Positions 43,301 to 55,139 of a stretch of DNA of 64,000 bases are shown one piece after another. The notes under the pieces were generated by a model, which had not been told where the DNA came from, did no database searches, and was given only the letters and a program-made list of their open reading frames with translations. Origin of the DNA: Cryptomeria japonica (lineage: Eukaryota; Streptophyta; Pinopsida; Cupressales; Cupressaceae); NCBI RefSeq assembly GCF_030272615.1, contig NC_081411.1, positions 215,002,654-215,066,653 of the forward strand, in the 5' to 3' direction. Position 1 is the first letter of the stretch. Every line of letters starts with the position of its first letter. Made by a program: the position numbers and the translations under genes.

Positions 43301-44489
43301 AGGTTGTCTAACATGCACATAGATGACTCAAAACACTTTCTTCTTCTCCAAACAACAAACTTGAAAAGCATCGACTATAATTTGTGATTAAGAAGGTGAA
43401 GTTCGGTCCTTCAAGTGTAATACAAGGTGAATTCATCTTATTTTAAAGTGCAGACTTGATCCATTCAAGGTGCGAATTCAAGAGGGAGTTGTAAGCCATC
43501 CAACAAGGTAGGTGATTTTATCTACAAGTTATCATTTACCCTTTCTTTTTAGGTTGATTTCATCAAATCAAGGTGAGTGCAATATTATTTTTGATGAGGA
43601 TTTAATGAAGATCTGATTGAAGGATACTCTTTTTAAAAAATAGATCTCCTTTTAGATCTGATTGAAGGATTGAGAACTAGTTTCCATTGCATCCTTGTAA
43701 AGATTATCCTTTTTAGACAATGAATCTTCTTTAGTTTCCATTTGATTTCATTCAATTTTATGCAGTACAAATAAATTTCTCTTGATGTCCAAATCTTTGC
43801 AGGGCTCCATGTCAAGAAAGGTACGTGCAAAAGGTGTGGAGAAATCACTATTTTCTGAGTCTCAGTTAGAATGAGACAACAAAGAGGTGGTTTGGAAGGG
43901 TTGGATGTAAAGAAAGGTTCTTGGAGGGATATAGAGGGTTTAGAAGGGAGTGAGAGGGTACTATACATTTGTTTCAAGGTTTGAAAACCTTTGACTAAGC
44001 CAAAATGTCAGGGTTTTGTTGACTGTCCTTAATGACACCTATTTGTAACTGTGAACAGTGCTACCACAACAGGGTACTTTATGTCTTTAGGTTGGATGGG
44101 AGGGTGAAGCATGTTGTTTTGGTTATGAGAGAGAGTCATTTATATGTCTTTGAGTACCCTTGGTTTGATGTGTGCCTACATGGCATTAGGAGTTGTGTGC
44201 AAAAGCCATTAGGAGTCCTAATTGGAGAAGGGCTTGAGGGAGTAAGATTTTGTGAGTTGGTGTGATTAAAGGGTTGGAAGACCTCAATATAGATTTGGTA
44301 AACGTGATAATGCCTAAGGTGATGTATGTCAGTGGTTGTATGGTATTAGGGAGTAGGAGTGAGTCTTTGGGGTGTTGAAGCAACTTGAGGGTCTAGTAGC
44401 CTAGTGAGGGCTTGGGGTTTGTTCCCTATTGAATAAGTGAGTTGGGAGAAAGATCTCCCTAATTGATTGAGATTGGTGGATGATCTGCA
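43301..44489. other. Spacer with unrecognised open stretches
   Basis: Open stretches at 43633-43977 (-) and 44032-44265 (+) have no domain I know. A duplicated word (AGATCTGATTGAAGGAT) occurs at about 43610 and 43655. Confidence 0.35.
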
Positions 44490-44700
44490 TCACAATGCTC
44501 CAATATTAACCTTAGCTAATTATTTGTTTCTCATTGAACCTTACACAAATGCTACTAATGATTTCATGGGAGCCATCTTGTTATAAGATGGTAAAATAGT
44601 ATGCTACTATTCAAAGGTTTTCTTTTCAACAATGAGAGACTATCTAGCTTATGATATAACTTTATGCATTAGTCTAGGCGATGAGAAAGCATATAAAAAA
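44490..44700 (+). pseudogene. Ty3/gypsy RNase H fragment
   Basis: The frame reads APILTLANYLFLIEPYTNAT, then MGAILL, stop, DGKIVCYYSKVFFSTMRDYL and AYDITLCISL. That is the first half of a gypsy RNase H, whose usual form has FVVETDAS, GAVLLQDG and YPTYDKELYAL. The first catalytic Asp is lost. It is an isolated relic with no neighbours from the same element. Confidence 0.6.
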
Positions 44701-47100
44701 TAGTATGAGAAAGACTCAAATTATGGGGAATACAAATAGCAATAAATTAGTACTATATAGGTGAGCAGAATTGAATGTGTCCAAGGCATGGTTTCTACTT
44801 TTGGAGGCACATAACTCCAATGTGGCAATTCATTTTGGTGGTGGAAAAATAGTGATTCGTTTACAAAGTTGCATGCACTTTCAAGGATGCAATTAGTAGA
44901 AAAATCTGTTAGAGGATGTGATTTATGACGCACTTGCAAATCCAAGATGCATAAAAAAAGTATATAGAACTAAAGAAAAAGACAATAAGTAGTTGAATGA
45001 ATAGTTAAAAACATGAAGAAAAAAAGAACAAAAGAATAGTTTAAACCATGAAGCAAAAAAGAAAGATAGAAGTAGTAGTAATATTATATCACTTGGTACC
45101 AATTTGAATACTTGGTTCCTTCCCCTATTACTTAAAAGTTAATACTATTCTCTAGATGTCAAAGGAAATTTGGTCACGTGTATTGATTGCTACAATTTGG
45201 AATGCAAAAGAGGGAGTGTACCTAATAGTCCACTACAATTTTAAGAACAAAGAGATTCCATGGCACCGAGAGGTTGCAATCGTAGCCTATGATGGCCACA
45301 ATCCCTATTGCAACAAGAATGAGATGTGAGGTAACAATTATAAAAATTGGATGAACTCAAAGAGACATTTACAAATACAACCTACCCTTTATAATACCTA
45401 ATTGAAAAAGTGGATGCAATGCATGTCCTTGTATCGATATGTCTGACAGATAGTAAAAAACTAGAACAATAAATTCCATATAAAAGTGGTTAGACTTAAA
45501 ATGATAAGGAAAATTTTAAAATTCTAAAGAAAATGTCAACTAATTAGAAAACTTACAAGGATGAGGCATATTGATAACTTTTGCAGTCCCGCCATGGATA
45601 TCAACACTAGAAGCAAATCATATTGTTAGTGTACATACAAGACAATATGGGAGTTAATTATACCCAACAACTTGTGGTGTTGTTGTTCGTGTTGGCTCTG
45701 TTGGACCCTACAATTAAGATTCAATATACATTATTCAATAATATTAACTGTGCAACATAATGAAATATTGAAAAGTGTGTTATCTTATTGAGCTTCGCTT
45801 GGTTTTGAGAATAGTTTAATATTGTCTACTTAACAGGGCCAACCACGTGAAGGTGGAATCTCATTTGGCCCCTCCCCCCTAACATCACTCTAAATTCCTC
45901 GTTAGCATCTAACATTCATTCATTCTTTCTACCATTAATAAAATAGTTCATTCATTCATTAATATCACATAATATTCATTAACACATAACATTGATTAAC
46001 ATTAATTAACATGCAACATTCATCAATAATAATTAACACATATCATTAATAACCACTCATTAGCACGTAATTACATTCATTAACACATAAAAATCAGTCA
46101 TTATCAAATAAGGTAGATTACAATCATTTCTTTTTTTCTTTTTTTCTTTATTTCTTTGAAGCTATGTAAAGAATAAGTGGAGCATCATTTTCTTCATCAT
46201 TTCCTCCCTCTTCAGTTGTTCTGCCCTTTGCTCATGATCTCGATGTATGCCTAGTCCTATAGTGAGGATGAGTACACTAAAGCGAAGGGGGGTCCTCTGC
46301 AATAACAAAGAAATGGGTTAAATTCAAAACATTTTTTATTATTGTTATAAGTATTTCATTAATTTAAATAACATAACCGTGGCATTCTTTACTTGATGGG
46401 GCCACATCATTTTGTCAAGCCTCAACCTCAACATGTTAAACACCCTCTAGATCCTCTAGAGTTGAAATACTAAAGGTTACATTAATGCTAAACACCAATT
46501 GAAATTAAATTTGTTTAAAAGAATAACAGTGGTCCTCTTTACCTGATTGGAGAACATCATGTTCCTGATATTGTGTACCTGGATCATGTTGCACTTGGTC
46601 ACCACGGACTACGTGCTCTAAAATATTAACAAAAAAGGTTACATTAATTACTACACTAATTACAATTTAAGATGTTTAATTGTATTAATAATTACATAAA
46701 TAAATTTGAATAGAAAATGAATACCTTCACTACTAGGATGCACATCCGGACCTCCATGTGCAGGTCATGTTTCACGATCAACAGGCTGCATTCCAATGTC
46801 ATGTGCATTGTTATCATTGCTTGCTTATTTAAAATAAATAAGTCACTTTATGTTGGAACTCAACATCAATTATATTATTGGTAAAGTATTCAATTTGAAA
46901 TAATTATAAATATTTTGATGCAATATTTCATTTACTGATACTTACATTTCGTGCGGCAAGTTTCATATAACCACCCGAGCCGAGTTTGTGTTGCCTATTC
47001 TTTTCTTGTCTTTCCTTGGTTGCCTTTGACGTGTCACTTAGTCTATGAAAAGTTTGAAATATGTTAGATTATATAAATATAAAGAGTAATTATTTAGTAC
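44701..47100. other. A-rich spacer left of the CACTA genes
   Basis: No gene is visible. A CACTACAATTTTAAGAAC word at about 45231 could be a CACTA end, but no partner was found. 45900-46100 repeats CATTAACA/CATTCATT words. The 3' part of the plant-transposase gene may extend to about 46130. Confidence 0.35.
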
Positions 47101-49699
47101 ATAATTACATTCTTAATAGTATCCCATACCTTCTTTTGGCGTCTGCTGGTGTATTTCTTTTTTTCCTTTCAATTCTCTTGTTGGCATCCAAAATCAAGTC
47201 CTTCCACTCCCTCTCTAGAATCATGGGGGGACACTCGTACTTTACGTTCTTCTCTAAATGGGTCCTATATTGGTCCCTCACATACTTTAGATATGTGCCA
47301 ACTTTTTCAAGGAGCTTGGTTTTGTCGAAAGTGTCATTTCCAAACAACTCAACCATGCGGTTTGTAAATTCACCTTTTAACCTTTTTTCTTGGTCATTCC
47401 ACCTTTTAAAGCAAAAATAAACCTGTTAGATTCAAAAATGAACTGAAGCTACCTTTATTATAGTTCAAGAAATGGATCAAAGGAAAACTATTCTAGCAAT
47501 GATATGAAATCAAAATAGTGGATTAGGGTTAGTTCACATATGATGTTCCACCTTTTACGTATGGTGGACCCAAATATTTGCAATGCAATGTCATTAAGAT
47601 TTTTATAAAAAATATCATTTCCTACAAAAAATTCATGGGATCATTAGTCCAAAATGAGTGATCAGTAAGTAAATTACAATTAAACTATATATAATAATAA
47701 TTTTAAAGTACATGGAACCTTTTGTATCTTTAAGGGAATTGATTCTTCATCGCTCACCACCAATGTGGCCTGCAACATTCCCATACTAGCAATATGAGAA
47801 GATCTAGTAAATGATGGTATGTTATTAGCAGTAGTCACCTTTGGCGCATCCTCATGTGCATCTCTTGCTGCAGAAAATGAATCCACTATGAAATGCCCCC
47901 AAGGAAGAACACTTCAAGGGAAATAAACACATAACAAAAGATAGAGCAAAAGAGGGATCTACCAACAATGGGTGAGCCAACATGATGTGCAGTAAAGGAT
48001 GTTTGCATGCTGTGTGTTGCCGACATTGTAGTCAGAAATACAGGTTGGGCTAACCTTTGAGGAGGCGACATTTGCACAGGAACATTGACAACACCTGAAG
48101 AATAATACATTAAATATATGAAAACTGCAAGAATTGCAAACAAGGAAGAACCTTTATTATGAACATTGATAGTATCAAGTATGATGTGTTTTGGATACTC
48201 AAAGGGATAAGCTAAGCAAGTGATAAGCCAAGAAAATTGTCATCAACTACCTGCAATACCCTGATCATGGCCACCAGGTAGATGAGGCGCATAAAATCCT
48301 GTAAAAACAACACATACATACTTTAGTTAATGACATAAAAGAGAATAAAATATAGCCATTATTGAACTTTTGTTATAATTAAAGCTTTCATTACTGCTTA
48401 CTTGCAAGTTTTGTGTTGTCCGCATTAATTGTTGCACCCTCTCTTTTATTTCATCTGTCTAATGGCTCATGGATGCCAAAGCAAGAATCTCTCTATTAAT
48501 TTTTCTAACAAACTTTTTCATCATTTCTATAGGGTTTGTGGTAAATGTGATGTCATCATCACATAATACTATTGAGTCTACATCCCTATAGAGTTGCTAA
48601 GGTACTGCAGGTCCTTTTCCCTTTCCCCGAACATCTGTCTGTGACAAGAATATTATTAACACTATCAAAATTACTCCAAAACACTCAAGAAAATAACATA
48701 ATAATGTAACAGTTTTCTTTTATCTAATTTGTACAACTACAATGAGGTTTACCTTCTCGATAGAAGTGTTGCGACCTACATCCCTATCAGTGCTATGTGA
48801 TGGATCCATGTTGCCTTGTGACAAATAAAAAAATATAAAAATGTTAGCAAAATGAAACCAATAGAGTTAGCAAAAAAACTTAATAATAAAATGGTATATT
48901 GGAGTCATTAATTGGAGGTTGGCTAATTTAAATGGTATATAGTAGGTACCACCCCCATGATAGTAACTTTGTTTGTATCTATATGATTCAAATTGTAATT
49001 GATTAGCAACTTTCCCCTTGCACTTAATGATTTTATCGCACATTCGAATACATAATTTCCCTTGTGCACCTCAAATATGCAATTGGGTTTCTTATTAGTT
49101 GACCCAGGTCATGTACTATTTATAAAACCTGCAATATTCCTTGTTTCTTTTGGCCTTCCATCAATGTATACAACCACTCATTTACTTTGATCATTATCCC
49201 TCTGTTGTATATAATTTGCTGACAGTGCATAACTATGCATACTTTTTTTATATCTAACAATCTGCATCCAATTATAGTAATTGTAACAAGGTCTGACAAA
49301 CTCCATCAATTCAGCAACTTTGTTGTCATAGACCTTTATGTCGTCCATGGAAAATAGGCCCAAAACATGTAATGTCGAAGGTGCTATGCGATATATCCTA
49401 TCGTTAACACAAATATCGGTGTTTATTGGAGGAAGTTCCTTGGGTACCCATTGTTTTTGTAGATGTTTGTACCTCAATGGCACCTCAATGTCGCATTTGG
49501 TCTCATCATCATAAGAACATGACCCCCCTTGAGCAAGGAAAAATTCTTTGCGTTTATTGAATTTTCTTCTAATATTTTGACCTCTAGTTGATCTCCCTAT
49601 TTTAGACCTACTACATGTCTCACTTTCATTTTCTATTCCTTCATTTCCCTCACTCAAGGAAGACACATTTGACAAATACCTATTTGGTGGTACTTGCAC
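47101..49699 (-). pseudogene. CACTA plant-transposase gene (Transposase_24-like), exons
   Basis: This is read on the minus strand. 49178-49699 is a 173-codon stretch (RGQNIRRKFNKRKEFFLAQG, then ELMEFVRPCYNYYNWMQ). 48403-48620 reads IMMKKFVRKINREILALASM with stops. 47105-47356 reads YVRDQYRTHLEKNVKYECPP and EWKDLILDANKRI, which resembles the plant transposase (Ptta/En/Spm, PF03004) family. These would be exons of the second gene of a CACTA element, lying downstream of TNP2 on the same strand. In En/Spm the accessory product binds the subterminal repeats. Exon borders were not resolved. Confidence 0.55.
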
Positions 49700-50877
49700 T
49701 CTATCAAATGAGAGAGTTAGTTGGCAATGAGAGATATATTTTGCAAATGAGGGTAATGTTGATGAAGAAGTTGGCCCTAAAGTTGATGTTGAGATTAAAA
49801 TTTGAATAAGTCCAACTGAGGCCTCAAGTGTTGATAACTGTATTAGATTTTCTGCTAATGTCGAGGTTTGAAAAACTGAGGAAGTTTATTTTCAAAGTAA
49901 TTTTTAAAAAATAAACTGTTTCTATAGGGTGTATTGACTTATGCCTGTCGATTAATAAGATTGTGCAGGATCCTTGTCAAAGGGGTTCAGGTTCCTGCAC
50001 ATGTAATTCAATTATCTTATGTTAGCTAAAATTTTTATGATACGTATACTAAAAATTACATAGTACACAACATGAACAACATGAACTTTGTAGACAAGAA
50101 GAGTATTAAAAAAAAATGTTGTCATCATAATCATTGTAAATTTTTTAATTCCTTACCTTTACTTTATGTAAACGATGCAGGATCCTCAACTAAAGGGTTG
50201 ACAATGTCTGTATTCAATTACTTGTTTCCACCAAGGGTGACAACATCACACAAAATATATACATGAAATCAACACCATCAATTGAGCATCATAAGAATTA
50301 CATTTGTAAGTTGATAAACAATAAATACATTTGTATCATAAGCATCATAAGCATCACATATGTATTATCATATATGTAATTGAGCATCATAAGCATCACA
50401 TATGTGTCATCATAAACATGTAATCCATCACATATGTATCATAAATCACCATCCATCATATAGGTAATAAACAATCCACATTCTATAAATAAACACAAAG
50501 TTCAAAAAATGTCACATGTGTCATCATAAACATGTAATCCATCACATATGTATTTTAAATCAACATCCATCACATAGCTAATAAACAATCCAAATTCCAT
50601 AAATAAACACAAATTTTAAAAAATGTCAAATAAATAATCACTCTTCCTATCTCCATCTCCTCAGGGTGGCATAGTTCTACTATTAGGACCTGCTAGAGGT
50701 GGAACACGAATTAAAAACATTAAAAGGTGCATCATGAATTAATTATGTAATGACATTAGAATTCAAAACATAATGAATTAATTATGTAACCACCATATAA
50801 GTGAAATAAATTTCTATCAAGAAATCAATATTAAATAGATAATACACTAATCACATATCTCATACATTTCATTCATG
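49700..50877. other. Spacer between the two CACTA genes
   Basis: A/T-rich, with repeated CATCACATATGTATCAT and ATAAACA words at 50280-50630. The halves at about 50400-50500 and 50515-50600 are near-copies. No gene is visible. Confidence 0.5.
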
Positions 50878-50922
50878 TCATTGATCTTCTTCTTCATTCA
50901 ACTCATCATCATGACCATGACC

Positions 50923-50969
<47 letters not shown>
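50923..50969 (+). repeat. ATG/CAT trinucleotide microsatellite
   Basis: About fifteen ATG units lie inside the last open stretch of the transposase gene. There they encode a run of His, next to Asp/Gly-rich codons from neighbouring CAT/CAC and ACC arrays. Confidence 0.9.
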
Positions 50970-51036
50970 CATCATCATTATCACCACCACCACCGCCACC
51001 ATCATCGTCTTCGTCATTGTCACTATCACCATCACC

Positions 51037-51070
<34 letters not shown>

Positions 51071-51964
51071 CCAACTTCTTCTTCTTCATCATCATCATCG
51101 AGTAACTGTCGATAGTGATCATCATCTATATCATCTTCTACTTCTTTGGTATCTTCTTCTTCCACTACATTATACTTTATCAACCTTCCTCTTGGATCAT
51201 GTCTAACAACAAATGACCAACCCAATTTATGTGGAACCTTTGAGTAAAATTCCTGCTCACATTGGCTTGGAAGAGCATAGGGCTCATCCCCAACTGGTTC
51301 AAACGACCTTGTATTAACCATTGTAAAACCATTATCATGTTCAATAACAGTTCTATCAGGATCATTTTTATTCAGTCATAGCCTATACCATTTGACGACG
51401 AACAAAACTAATTTGAAGGAATTAAAGTCACACTCAAGTATATCATCCAAAATGCCATAGTATCGATTTTGAGACTCTTGAGGATGTATGTCATTTATCG
51501 ATGAAATATTTGTCACCTCAAAGACTACAATTATCTCAGAATCACAAGTTTTCTTTGTGTCATCCAAATTTTTGATGTGAAACTTATGACCATTGCAGCA
51601 CATAGCGTTGTGGTGTTTGAACTGCAATATGTCAAACATGTAAAAATTATTACATCATGAGTTGATAAAGATATGGGTGATTAATAAATTTATACATACC
51701 TGTTTATCTCTTAAACCATATGCTAAATTAATTTTCCTTTGCGTAACATTGGAATCTCCATTACGATGAGCTTCTTTAACCAATGAAGCCACACCTTCCC
51801 ATGTTAATGTGTGACTAGAATGTTGACAATGTTCAATTCATACCTTCATCCAATCAAGATTGTTTGCAATATACAAATGTAGTGCATCCCACTCTCGACC
51901 AATTGTACAAAAAATAAATAGATGTCTTACAACCGATTTATTTTGAAGATTAATAATTAATTAA

Positions 51965-52333
51965 CTACAATAACATCTTATAATTACCTCTCACTTTCCT
52001 TAATCTACCTTTCCCCATCAAGTGCTCCCCTTCAAATTTGTTAATGGGGTTGGGATCACAAATGCGATCCACGTGGATCTTTGCTGCAAAATTAGGAAGA
52101 TATTCAGAAATGTACACCATAGTCTGGTATACCATATATCCCTCCACCATAGAACCCTCAGGATGTGCTCTTTGTTGAACCAAAGCCTTCAAAAATTTCA
52201 AGTGCCTCTCAACCATCCACATTGACCTAGTGTGTACAGGTCCACACAATTCAATCTCCTCAACTTGGTGTATGAGGTAGTGTTCTTGTGCATTGAAAAA
52301 AGCTGAAGGTAGACACTTTTGCATTTCACACAT
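51965..52333 (-). CDS. DUF4218-type segment of the CACTA transposase
   Basis: This 122-codon open stretch reads CLPSAFFNAQEHYLIHQVEE, then LCGPVHTRSMWMVERHLKFL and RAHPEGSMVEGYM. These are the hallmark words of the DUF4218 region that follows the tnp2 core. It is one exon-like piece of the transposase gene listed above. It is intact within itself. Confidence 0.75.
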   Translation of the reverse strand: MCEMQKCLPSAFFNAQEHYLIHQVEEIELCGPVHTRSMWMVERHLKFLKALVQQRAHPEGSMVEGYMVYQTMVYISEYLPNFAAKIHVDRICDPNPINKFEGEHLMGKGRLRKVRGNYKMLL

Positions 52334-55139
52334 TAGATGAGGAGTTTTTCTCTTCCAATATTTTATATCTTATTTATGGGTTTCTTTACATGACAACCAC
52401 CTACAAGATATTCAAGACGGAAAAATACATATTACATAATAAGTAAAACAAATCACAAATATAATATCTATACAATGAATTGAACAAATATCATTACTTA
52501 CCTCGTGTATTTTCCAAGATCATATATTACTTGCTTGACATTATTGTTGAAGTGGTCTGGGAGAGATAGAGGTAGAACGTACTACAACAATTATAAAATT
52601 ATCTTTTCATTTTTTTCTAACATAATACAATGGAAATTACATGTACAATATACAAATATATAGTAAATACAAAAGAACATGAATTACCTTAATGAAGGTA
52701 TGCCAATCATACGTTTTCATCCCTGGCCCAAATTCACTTTTCTTTGATATGAGATTGTTTATGTTCGCAGAAAATCCTATGGGAAATTGAATTTTTTGTA
52801 TGACTTCTTTTATAGCATTGCTTTTCTGGTCCGTTAATAACCAAGGAAGGTCACTTATATTAATTTGGTCTCCATGGCTATTTGATTGAATGACATTTTT
52901 CATTGCATGATTGGATTCCTGAATGTCACTACAAATTTTTCTTTGTCACGCCTTCCATCCAATATTTTCCATAATGTTTCTATTATATTCTTTCCAACAT
53001 GCATAGTACCAAACAAATGCACAATTTGTAATTGCTCATAGTAGGGCAACCTACTAAATTGTCTAGGATAACTTTTTAGTCCCTTAGGAAGGTGGTCATT
53101 AATGCCTTGACGACCTCCACGATCATCAATCACATCATCAGTAAACAAAACACATTAGAAAAGATGTTTTATGACATAAACCATTAGATGGAATGACATT
53201 ACCTTGACGATTAATTCTATTATATTCCAACTTCTATAGGTGAGGTGTCATTCTTCGTGGCTTTGATGTATTCTCTTCTTTCCCATTGAAAATATATTTT
53301 TCAGTATTTCGATACTTATGATTTTTGTGGAGAAAGTGCCTATACTCATCAAATACCTGCTTTCCTAAACTTTTTGAATGACGAGATTTCATCTTTGGAC
53401 CACAAACTGGACATGCAAATTTTCCCTTTGTTTGAAGACCTACAAGATAATGTATAATTGGATTAAATATGTTAATTTTTTAAATTATAATTATCATGCA
53501 CAACTTGAACATTATAACATACCACAAAAATGTGTTAGCCCTGGAGCATCGTGTATTGTCCATACAAGCATCACATGGAATTGAAATTGTCTTTGTCCTA
53601 TTGGTCTAGAGATGTCATACATAGTGATACCATTCCATAACTCCAACAACTTGTTGATAAGAGGCTCAATATATACATTCATATATTTAACTTGGTACTT
53701 ACCTAATCAAATGAACAAAAGCATTACGTAATTATTTGACCATTTTATTGCATTATTTATAATTAAATTTAGATGAGTATTAAATGGCAAAATATCTGGA
53801 ACAATCATTGCCAACATTATGTACTCCCTCTTTATTGACATCCATGGAGGAATGTTATCATTGATAACAAAAATAGACCACACTAAGTAAACAGATCTCA
53901 GCTCTCCAAATGGATTGACACCGTCCGCTGCCAATGAAAGCCTGAGATTATGAGGTTCTTCTTAAAGTGTGGCCACTTTTCCTCTATGTCCATAAATGGT
54001 GAATCATCTGCAAGCATTTGAATAATGTCATCTCAACTTCTATTGCATGCATGGTAATCCATAAATTGTGCCAAGCTAGTGCACTTGAATAATCATTGCA
54101 TACATGGAATAATGGGAATATAATGAAGAAACTTGCGAGACATCTTTTTTGTTATTTGATCTGTTCGATATCTACTGATATGACATTCAGGGAATTCAGT
54201 TTGAAATTCATGTTGTTTGTGATATATAATATGATCATTGGGACAATCATATATTGCTTGATACTCCATTCCAATATCTTTCATAATGGCAGATAATTCT
54301 CAGTATGAGTGAGGTAGAATATTTGATAGTAGTAACAAAAAATCACCTATCAATCTACAACAAAAAAGTATAATTTGTTAATATAAAGAATATTAATGGT
54401 ACATGATTCACCATTTATTAACTATAATGACATATATGACATACCTTAACATACGTGAGATTGTTATGTTGGATAAACCATTCATAACCTTCAAGTTCAC
54501 CAACAACAATACAACGAAGGACAGAAGAGTTGTCTGGGAGCCTTCATAAAGGGCCTTATATGCCTTCTCAAGTAGAGGTAAGTCATGAACAACATCAAGG
54601 TCATCTTCATCATCATGATCAGCTGCGCTAGTACTAAATGTGTCATGGATCAATGTATTTGTACCATCATCTTCAATTGTGTTTTGTGGCTCATGATCGT
54701 CATCTTCCATGGGATCATTATCTTCAGCTTTGATATTCACACCTCCATGTTCCTCCACTTTGAAAACCCTATTCTCCTGGTTGTGTTGATTCATATCATG
54801 TGCTCTAGGGTCCTCAACCTATATAAAAATGATAAACATAAATTAAACCATGATCATGATCTCATCATCAAGTGATTTCTTATGTATATAAATTGTTAAA
54901 ATGATATAATGGAAAACTTACCAATGGATGATAATCATGTCCCCTTCAATGTGACCATGCAACCTACAATGTTTTTTAGCTGTTTTGATTAGAAGTCTTC
55001 TAGTCTTTAACCCCTTACAAATTTTGCAAGGACAATAAAATTTTCCATCACCTTTTCTTTTCAAGTTAGACCACAATCTAGCAATTGTCTCCTTATTTTG
55101 TTGTTCATTGATATTGTTTGACATGGTCTTTCTTCGCAA

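Larger units (their letters stand above)
50878..55139 (-). pseudogene. CACTA TNP2-type transposase
   Basis: Domains appear in the usual order on the minus strand. The transposase-associated domain is at 55139-54918 (FYCPCKICKG, then HCRLHGHIEGD). An acidic linker leads to ALYEGSQTTLLSFVVLLLVN (about 54550). The tnp2 core includes YDCPNDHIIYHKQH, LAADGVNPFGELRSVYLVW (about 53930), NIPPWMSIKREYIMLAM and GKFACPVCGPKMKSRHSKS (about 53400). A DUF4218-type region follows (LIHQVEEIELCGPVHTRSMW, about 52270), then DUF4216-type (NRYYGILDDILECDF, about 51480; EPYALPSQCEQEFY). Stops and introns interrupt it, so it is probably dead. It would cut and rejoin CACTA ends. Terminal repeats could not be assigned. 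Confidence 0.85.

Noticed and set aside
45231-45250. CACTACAATTTTAAGAAC as the left end of the CACTA element
   Set aside because: It resembles a CACTA terminus, but I found no inverted partner right of 55140 and no subterminal repeats next to it.
50875-51105. Plus-strand Met/Ile/Thr-rich ORF
   Set aside because: It is the shadow of the ATG/ATC microsatellites in the tail of the CACTA transposase.
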